Shown here piece by piece: positions 10,401 to 20,400 of a stretch of 33,904 bases of DNA. A program made the position numbers and the translations under genes. This DNA is from an uncultured Clostridia bacterium. Its GTDB lineage: Bacteria; Bacillota; Clostridia; Christensenellales; UBA1242. Below the pieces are notes generated by a model. It was not told where the DNA came from. It searched no databases and saw nothing but the letters and a program-made list of their open reading frames with translations. Location of the stretch: contig CANQFL010000004.1 in NCBI GenBank assembly GCA_947598785.1, positions 1-33,904 on the forward strand, in the 5' to 3' direction. The stretch's first letter is position 1. Each line of letters starts with the position of its first letter.

Positions 10401-11207
10401 TGAGAGATTATACCATTGTTCACTAAAGAACCAAAGGTTCAAATAACTTCTAGTAGTTTCAGCAGAAGGAACATCAGCAGGTCTAGTTTTACGAGCAAAT
10501 TCAAGCAAAGCTTCTTCTTGAGTATTTTGAGTTTCCTTTTCAAGAACATTTTTGATAAGTCTATGATTACCAAAAAGTTTTAAAATTTCATCTGCAGTAT
10601 ATCCAAAACATTTTAAGAAAAGACCTAATGTAATTTTATGTCTTCTATCAAGAACGACTTTTAAAACTTCATTAGCACCCTGTTCAAATTCAATATACAT
10701 ACCTCTTTTAGGAATGATTTGTCCATGAAGAGTGGTATTATCCCTTTGTTTATCTCTTAAAAGATAATAATTAGGAGATTTAATAATTTGATTAACAACA
10801 ACTCTTTCTACGCCATTAAAAATGAAAGAGCAGTCCTCAGTCATATAAGGGATATCTCCTAAGAAAACAACATCTTCAACAGCCTGACCTGTTTCTTCAA
10901 CAACAAAACGAGTTTTAACATTGAGTGGAATAGAATAAGTAGCACTTCTTCTTTTGCACTCCTTTTTATCATATTTAGGTTTAACATCTAAAATAGGTTC
11001 TAGGAAATATAATTTCGCCTTTCCAGAATAATCTATAATAGGTGAAAATTCATCTAAAACTTCTTTAATTCCATTATTAATGAAATCATCATAAGATTGT
11101 CTTTGAATCTCAAGAAGAGGTGGAATATCGATATAATCTTTGAGTTGTGCAAAGGTATATCTTTCAGTTTTTCCAAATTTTTGTTTTTTCATGATGTTAT
11201 TTGACAT
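7488..11207 (-). CDS. rpoB: DNA-directed RNA polymerase subunit beta
   Basis: RpoB throughout, e.g. [47 protein letters not shown]. Start re-assigned from 11252 (TTG inside a hairpin) to ATG 11207 ([19 protein letters not shown]), preceded by TAGGAG. Confidence 0.97.
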   Translation of the reverse strand: [1239 protein letters not shown]

Positions 11208-11224
11208 AAAACAACTCCTAAAAA

Positions 11225-11271
11225 ATTTTAAAAAAGGCCCTTTGGAGGACAAAATCCACCAAAAAACCTTT
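11225..11271 (-). terminator. Terminator-like hairpin in the rpoB 5' leader (attenuator candidate)
   Basis: Minus strand AAAGGTTTTTTGGTGGA-TTTTG-TCCTCCAAAGGGCCTTT-TTTAAAATTTTT: long stem with one T-T mismatch and a few G-U pairs, then a U-rich tail. Confidence 0.7.
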
Positions 11272-11325
11272 ATTTTAAGTTAAAACAGGCAAATATTTTC
11301 TATCATAGCGCTAATTAACTAATTC

Positions 11326-11354
11326 ATTATACAAAAGATTAATTAAAAAGTCAA
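11326..11354 (-). promoter_or_regulatory. Strong sigmaA-type promoter for rpoBC: TTGACT-N17-TATAAT
   Basis: Minus strand TTGACTTTTTAATTAATCTTTTGTATAAT. -35 at 11349-11354, -10 at 11326-11331. Predicted leader of about 110 nt to ATG 11207. Confidence 0.8.
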
Positions 11355-11404
11355 CACTTTTTTAAAAATTTTTGACAAATTTTAAAAATTTATACAAATT
11401 GCAA

Positions 11405-14400
11405 CTAAGGCGTTATAACTTCATTTTTTTTGATAAATGTAAAAACAATATTTAGGTCAGCGTTAATATTGAATGTTAAATCGCAAACGAAAGTAGAATT
11501 TTGACTATTTAAAGTTGAAGTTTTAATCACTGTTTTAGGAGAACCAGTAGTAACCTTATGTTCAAAGTTCCCCTCACTATCAATCTTTATATTTTCAGCT
11601 TTATCATCATTAGAAGTAACATCAATAATTGAAATACCGTCAGTTACACAAGACATTTTAGCTTGAACATTATTAATTTCATGAGCTGAACTGCTATTAT
11701 TTTCACCTATAATAGGTCCAATACTAAACGAACTATTTGAATTTTTATAGACATTGACATTCATTGTAAGTTCATATTCAATCTTATTAACAATTTCACT
11801 TCCTTCATCTGTAGTAATTGAAATTGTTGCTTCATTACAAACAGCACCAGCAAGTCCACCTACTCCTGTAGCCTGCACCTTAATTCCATAGATAATAAGA
11901 GAAGCATTTGTTAATGAAATATTATTGAAATATATGATACCGGCATAATTTCCACTAATGTCAATATTACCTATAATTCCACCGACATATTTATAGCCAA
12001 CTATAGTTATGTCATGAACATCAATATCGTTTATCATTGCACTAGCTGAAACAAACCCTGCTAAACCACCAATATTAGGTATTATATTATTTCTATCTTG
12101 AGATGTTGAGATTGTACTTGTTTCAATAGTTAAAGAACTTACATTTACATTATTTACTTGTCCACCACTAATAAGTCCAGCAAAACCACCGATGGCAGAA
12201 GGAACTAATGAAGATAGGCTAAAAGTATTAGTTTGTGATAAATTTCCAATTACCTCAACATTCTCGATAATACCCTTAGTTTCACCAACTACAAGTCCAG
12301 CAAATTGAGAAGAAATGATATTAGCTTCAAGCTCAGTCAAATCAACATTCAAATTTTTAACATTGACGTTAGAATCGACAAGACCAAACATCAAACCAAC
12401 TTTACCACCCGAAACTTTTACTGCAGAGTTTAAAGAAGATTTATTTAATGTTCCACGTCCACTTAGAACTCCAACTAAAGAACCAGCAAAAGAATAATCA
12501 TTATAGCCATATTGGCTAGCATCGAATTCATTACTTGAACTACCTGTAACTCTAAATCTAGCCTTTGTATTCATTTGAGAATTGATGTTGACGATATCAA
12601 AATTGCCAGTTGTCAAACCGACAACACCACCAACGATATTGCCACCTTGAACTCCACTATCGTCACTATCATTAATAACATTTACATTATAAATTTTTCC
12701 ACCATTTAATCTACCAGCCAAAGTACCAACAACATTAGCATTTGCAAAATTAACTTCATTAGGAGCAATGGTTAAATTCATAACAGTTCCAATAGAATTA
12801 ACATCAACGCCTTCAATTTCAGCAAACATACCTGCATAAGTGGTTTCGATATTAGAAATTAATCTAATTCCAGAAATTTCCATAAAGTTACCTTCAAAAT
12901 ACCCACCGAAACGAGTATTAAACAAAGCACTATTGATTTCATTAGAATCTTCGCCATAATTTATGTCAGAAATAAGTCTATAATATTTATTATTAAAATT
13001 ATTATAATTATTTTCTTGAATAATATATTTTTCTAAATTAATAGAATTTTCAATTAAAATAGGGTTTGTAAGAGAACCTAAAGCGTCACAATCTCTTTCT
13101 ATAACATAATTATAAACAACATTTTCAGCACCATTACTATCAACAACAGTTGTAATACTATCTAATCTTCTATGTGAATAAGCAATAATGTTTGGAGCAA
13201 CAAGTTCAAGTCTTGTATTGAATACTTCGTCAGGAAAACCATCTCCATTTGAATTATTATAGAACCAAATTGAATTGATGTTTCTATTATTTGAATATAT
13301 GTAATTTTTAAAGAGTTCATCAAAATCATCAGATGCATCACCCCTAATAAATTGTCTTAGACTAATAGGTTTGATTCCTGTATTTTGATTTTCTTCCAAT
13401 CTTCCAATACTTACATTAATTTTTTCATCTTTATCTTCAAGATAAAATGCATCTTTGATAACTCCACCATTATCATCACCATCTTCAGTAAGAATACTAT
13501 TTTGTCTTGCAAAACCGAAACAGTCATCACTATTGTTATCTAATACACACAATGAAAAACATCTTTCAACTAGTCCTGAGTTTTGAGATACAAAACCTGC
13601 AACCGATGCACCATTTTCTTTTAGATATATATTAGAATAACAATCTGAGATTTCCCCACTATTTTCATAAACAAAACCAGAAACATTGCTTTTAGAGAGA
13701 ATTCGATTAGAAGTTCCATTATAATAAACATAATCTCTATTAAAATCACCACTTACATAAGAAGTGTAAATTTCACCACTGTTGCTTATTACTAATCCAG
13801 CAGTACTGTTTGAGATTGAGTTGGTTGTATTTTCCAAACTAGCACCACGATAATAAGAAGAAACAATTTTTCCAGAGTTTACGCCAACAAGGCCAGAAAG
13901 ATTTACAGTTGTAGATATGTTCAAACTTGAACGTGAATTTGTGATAACACCCAAGTTTGAAGCGACCAATCCAGCGACATAACTATTAGTTGCAGTTTCG
14001 CTGCAAACAACAGACAATGAATTATTTGAATTAGAAGCACTGACAGAACAATTTGTTATAACCCCTTCATTAGAAGAAGTTAAAAGTCCCACATTAAAAG
14101 TTTCGCTATTCATGAAGATAGTTGTAACATTACTTTCAAGTTTAATTGAAACATTTTTAATAATCATATCTGAATAAACTTTTTCAAACACACCAACATC
14201 TGAAAGTCCTGTCATATGATATTGACCACTATATACAATATTATAGCCATTACCATCTAAACCAGCAATTCTTGTTTTAATAGGTTTAAATTCCTCTTCG
14301 TCATGTTCTATAGAATATTCATAACTAGGCAAAGTAATATTATTCAATAGAATATACCATTGACCAGCGCTCATAGAGATAAAATCATCATAAGTTTCAA

Positions 14401-17400
14401 TAGGCAAAGGACTTTCTTCAGTGCTTTGTTCATGAACATCAAAAGTAAATTCTGTATAGACCCTATCAGTACCTACTTTGTTATCAGTATAAATATATCT
14501 CCCACCTTTCATAATGTAATTCGCTTCAGCAGAAAGATGATAAATATCATTTTCTGGGCTATATATTCTTAATGGTATAAAAGTTAAACCATTAATAAGG
14601 AAATAATCTGACCTAATTTCTTTATTCAAAGAAAGAACTTGAGTAGTTTTCCCTTGTTCATAGATTTTCCAAGTAATTTTTTGTGTCATATCATTAATAA
14701 AAGATTCAACAGATTGATTTATTGAAGTTATGGAAGAATTGTATTCTATATATTTTCTTATATTAAATTCCAAATTGTAAGGATTACCTATTGCTATACT
14801 AATAATTCCATTATTCATTCCGACAACAATATCTTCATAAACCCCATCAACATAATGATAGTTAACAACATATTCCATTACATAAAGTTTCATTTCAAAA
14901 TGAGAGCTAACAACTTGATTATCAACAATTTTTCTTGCATCAACATTAATAGTAATTGCTTTTCCTTTTTCATCTTCAGGATATAAGAAGCTAGATGGTG
15001 TAACCCAAAGATAAGGGCTGCCATCACTTAGTTTTCTAATTTCAGCAATGCTATTATCAGAAGAAGTATATTCAATTTGATTGCTATCAAAACCGAAATA
15101 ATCTAAAACGACATCATAATTCATACCTCTAGCAACATAATAGATGTCATCAACATTTTCTTTATTTTTAATAGATAACTTAGCATAACTTCCAAGTTTT
15201 GTGTAATAAACTTTCTCAAGTTTATAAACTGATTTACCTTCATTTCCATGAGTAATTGTGACATCAATTCCTACAGAAGTATTATCAGCAACATTTAGAG
15301 CAGGCATATAATATGCTATAAAAATCTTACTGCGATAGACAACACTAACATTATCAACATTATTTAAACTATTCAAATAATTCATCATTTGAGTATAAGT
15401 AAATGAGAAAGAGCCATTTCGATAAGAGCCAAAAGTTGCAGCATCAACATAAGAATAATCAATCACACCATTTACATTTCTTTCATAAGCGAAAGAGAAT
15501 GTCAATTCAGAAGCACCTTGGTTATAATTTATAGCGTTATTTGAGATAGTGAACACATCAAAAATTGACTCAACAGGGTCTAACGAAATTTCAAAAAGAC
15601 CTCTTTGAGAAGGAACAATGACTTCAGAGACAACAGAAATATCATTTATATTAGAAAAGTTGTTAATTCCAACATATTTTAATTCTGCTTCTTCAAGGAA
15701 CACTCTAATAGAATATTTAGCAGGACTATCACCTTGGTTTCTTTCACTAGAATAGAAAGTAAATATATATTCTCCATAGATATTTTGAAATTTATCTCCG
15801 GCCAAAGTAATAACTTCACGATTTTTATAAGCTGAACTATTTTTATTTACACTACATTCAAAATCAAAATTGTTGTTTTGAGGTTGAGAGAAATATAAAT
15901 CAAAAAGACTATAATCAACAACGCCATTTTTGACAACTCTGTTATCATTTATAAAATCAATCCAGTCATCATAAGATTGAATTTGTGATAATTGTTCGTC
16001 AGAAGGCAATTTATCTTGAATTAAGAAATTGTTACCATTTTCAACCCTAAAAATTTGATAAAATAGTAATTCATTTGGATTTGTTGAATTAACATATATT
16101 GATTCTTTAAAGGTTTCATTTGTTTGAAAAACTCTTTTTGTAGATTTTGCCCTTATAGAAGAAGCATATTCATGATAAACCAATGAAATATTAGAACCAC
16201 TTTCGTCAGAAAGATAATAATAATAGGTTGTATCGCCAATGGTGATTTTTAGAACAGGCACAATATTATATTTATCTATATTCCCCTCACTAGCATTTTC
16301 ACTATCTTTTGTGAAGATAATAGTTTGGTTATCAATTTGAAATCCAGAGAAACCACTGTTGTCATCACCATTTAACTTAGCGCTAATAGAAAGTTCTGTA
16401 TTAGGACTTAAAATATATTCAACACCATTATAGTATAATTGACCTTCATAAGTAATAGTAAATTCCTTGCCATCAGAGGCAATACCTGAATAGGTATAGT
16501 CAGGATTGAGATAGAATTTCGTACCATTATTTCCACGTACATTATAACTTCCACCATTAACAATTCTGTCACTGTTAGGACTATTTGAATTAAAGAAAAT
16601 AGAAGAAGAAACATCTTTATTAAAATAATTCACTACAAAAACATAAATTGTTTTAGAATTTACAACATTAAGCAAACTAGATATTTTTATAATTGCTAAA
16701 CCAGTCCCCTTAACAATAAAATTACCATACAAATCAATAGTTAAAATAGAAGAAGTTAGTGATGAGATTGTGAAATTTCCATTACTTGCTGCATCATTTT
16801 TGAAAGGGTGGAAATCAGAATTAGTAGTAATATAATTCAAATTTTCTATAGAATCCTGAGCAGAAATATTGTTATCAGTTTTTCTAGCAAACCCTTCAAC
16901 ATCAAAGTAATACATAAAGAATACATCACTATATTCACCGTCTTCAGTCTTTAATCTAAATTCACTGCCAGCGCCAAAATCAAGGACAACTTCATTCCAT
17001 TTAAAAGTAAAAGCTAAAAGTCCATTTGCAGCACCAGTACCAAGGTTATAATTAACAATTAAATAATTGCCGTAATACCTTTCTGTAGAAACATTAGACG
17101 AAGCAATATTGCCCGAAAAAGAGATTACATCGCCACGATTTACATAGGATATAATGTTAAAACCATAATCTGAAAAGTCAGTTCTTACACCATTTCCAAC
17201 TGCTATAAAATAAGCTTCTTGATATTTATTTTGCAAAGAATTTTCTAAATCAATATAACCAAAATCAGTTTTATCAAACGTGTCAAATGTAGAAGCCAAA
17301 GAATTATCAGGATTTTGTCTTATAATCATGGCACTTTGATAAACGCCTCTACCATCATCAATAGCTTGAATAGAATTATATGATGAAGCCCCTTCATCGT

Positions 17401-20400
17401 TTTTATATCTTACGTGATATCCATAATCTGGGTCATTTTCAAAGCCAATAATTGCACCAACACTATTATATCCTCTAATAAATGTTCTAACAGTATTTGA
17501 ATATATAAAAATATCTCTTCTATTTAATGTATCTACAAGACCAGCAATACCACCAACGCCACTAAAATTAGATTCACTTCTACTATTAATACCAATAGAA
17601 TCAACTAAACCACCAATCAAAAGACCTGTAATATAAATAGGATTAGAAGGGTTGACTCTATCTCGATTATAAGGAATGACAGTATTTGAACTATCAACAA
17701 ACGATATAACGCCAGCAATACCACCAAGCTCGATATTACCAAAACTTGTATCACCTTTAACTGTAATTTGAGTATAAGCAGAATAACCCGAATAGCCAAA
17801 AAGTTGAAGAGATGTTGAATTAGCGCCAATTCTAACAATATTTCCACTTGTAACACCAACAACACCACCAGCATAGACATTAGTTGCCCCAGCAGTTCCA
17901 TCATTAATAGTGTTAATTAATAAATTATCCTCATAATAAGCCAAAATTTTTGTTGATTGACCATCATATTTTCCATCTTTTTCATATTGTGTAAAATCTT
18001 GAGTAATATTTCCATAGTTAACACCAGCAATTCCACCATAATATAGTGTGCAAGAGCTATTAACATAAATGTTAGATTGTCTAACAGTAACACCAATATT
18101 AGTTAAATTGTCATCATTAATACTACTTAAAATTCCAACATAAGCAATTTGTTTATCAGAAATATAAAGACCATTTATAGAACCTGAAAAAGATATATTT
18201 TCAATAGATGGATAAGTTTCTCCTGTTAAATTTCTAGCATTTATTCTTGCAAACAAACCTGCATAGAGAGTATTTAAACCATCATTTCCATTTATAGCAA
18301 CACTAAAATTGGAAGTATTATTATCCAAATTATTCCAAATATTGATATTAATAATTTGAGATAAAGAATTTTCACCAACAATACTTCCACTGAAGCCTAC
18401 AACATTATAGGTATTTCCAATATTCAAAATTCCTATAGGAAGGGCATTTGAAACAGAACTCATATCAATAATGCCACGAACAACATAATGGCTTGATAAT
18501 TTTGTTATACTAGAATTGATATCTAAAACATCTTGAGCAGTTTCCAAAACATAAGGATTTGTTCTAGAACCATTCCTAAATTGATAATTAATAGGAATTG
18601 GGTTATGCCCCTTTAAATTAGTATAAGAATTTCCCCATTCTGTTGGATAGATGAACAAACGACCACTTAAATCAACATTTTCAAGAGTAACTAATTCCGT
18701 TTTGTATGTATCATAAAAATCTTTGCAAGAAATAGGTATGGTATATATGCCACTTGAATGTTGAGAGTAATCAATTTGTAGAGTTTTTAGCATATTTCTA
18801 GAATAAACATTATCATCGTTAGGCACGTATTCAACTTTGATAGTAATTTTTCCATTGACATTGGCTGTTGCATTAATAGGATTAACATAAACACTGATAT
18901 ATTGAGTCAAATCCTCATCATCAATAGTAAAATCTAAATTATTTTGCCCTGAAACAAGAGAAATGCTAGATATATCAATATATCTTTGAGGAACTATAGT
19001 TGCGTCATAATGCTTTGTAGAGTCTTCTTGTCTAAGAGAAGCACTTAAAATAATAGTATCACCATTTTCATCGGCAACAAATCTAAAAGTATCAAAATCA
19101 AAGCTACCATTATTAGCGCCAATTTGGAAAATGTTGTTTTCAAAATTTACTTCATAATCTCCAAAGGTTTGTGTCCCCTTATCAATATAAAAGATTAATC
19201 CATCTTGAATTTCAATGATAACAGAATATTCATCACTTGCTTCTTTAAGGTTTTTAATCTTAACATTAAGATAAGTAGAGATAGAATTTCTACTAATATT
19301 CATAGCGTTGAAATAAATAAATTTTTCGTTATAATTTTCTCTTACAAGTTTACTTTTAATTAAATTTGAATTTTTAGAAATAGTATATCTATAAACATCA
19401 TTTTGTGGTACTTTTGTTATGATATTTTCATAGATAGTTTTAATACTATCTTCATCAAAATAATATTGATAAAAACCTCTTGAAAGATTGTAGTTTGCTT
19501 CAGCAGTAAAATTTATAGATTTATCACTTTCACTAATATTTTCAGAACCATAATAAACAGTATTTGAATAAGCAAAATTATTACCATTTTTTAAATAGAA
19601 TTCAGAAATAAGTGAATAAGTATGAATATTTACCGTTATAGTAAGAGTTGTTAAAGCCTCATTGCTTGGTTTAAAGTCACTAATAACTATGCCATGAAGA
19701 ATAATAGTTCCAATAGTATCTCCATTGCTTTCTCTAGTAGTAATTGTAAATATGTTATTATTTCTAGAAGAAGTAATATGTTCGTTATTATTTAAACGCA
19801 TTTCTTCAATTATAGTTGCATTTGAAAAAATAGCAAAACTTGCAGTATTTCCAAAAACAATACTGTCTTTTGTTGATGGATTTAATATTTCTATATCTAA
19901 CACATCTTCAAAACCAATGTTTTCATGCGATTTAGAAAAATTGACACTAGTAACAGCACCATTACCCTGGTTGCTCATTTGAACATATGTTGAACTTGCG
20001 CTTAATGTCTTTCTACATTCAAAAATAACATTTGGTAAAGTAATACCATTTCCCAAAACGATATCATAATATCCTCTTCCAATTCTTCGTGGAGTGACAT
20101 TGAAATTCAAATAATATCTATTTTCATCAACATTGTAGATGTAAGGGAGTCCACCAGAAGGCAAACTAAAACCAACTACATCGTCACCTCTGATATAATT
20201 GATAGAAACACTGTCAAATTCATTGATTGTATAAATATGATTATTTAAAGATTTTCTTCCAGCATCTGAATCTAAATAGAAATGATAACTTCCGTTTTCA
20301 TCTTTGTAATCATCTTTAACAATAATTTCGCTAGCACCAGCGACAATTTCAATTTCGACATCAACAAAATTATCAACATTTTTAGGAATTATATCACTTA

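Noticed and set aside
11208-11252. RpoB N-terminal extension MSSKGPFLKFFRSCF from the track
   Set aside because: Starts with TTG inside the leader hairpin; ATG 11207 has an SD and matches typical RpoB beginnings.
11790-18590. CRISPR array or tandem DNA repeat in the giant gene
   Set aside because: Repetition is at the protein motif level (GLUG-like), with diverged DNA and no regular spacer/repeat structure.
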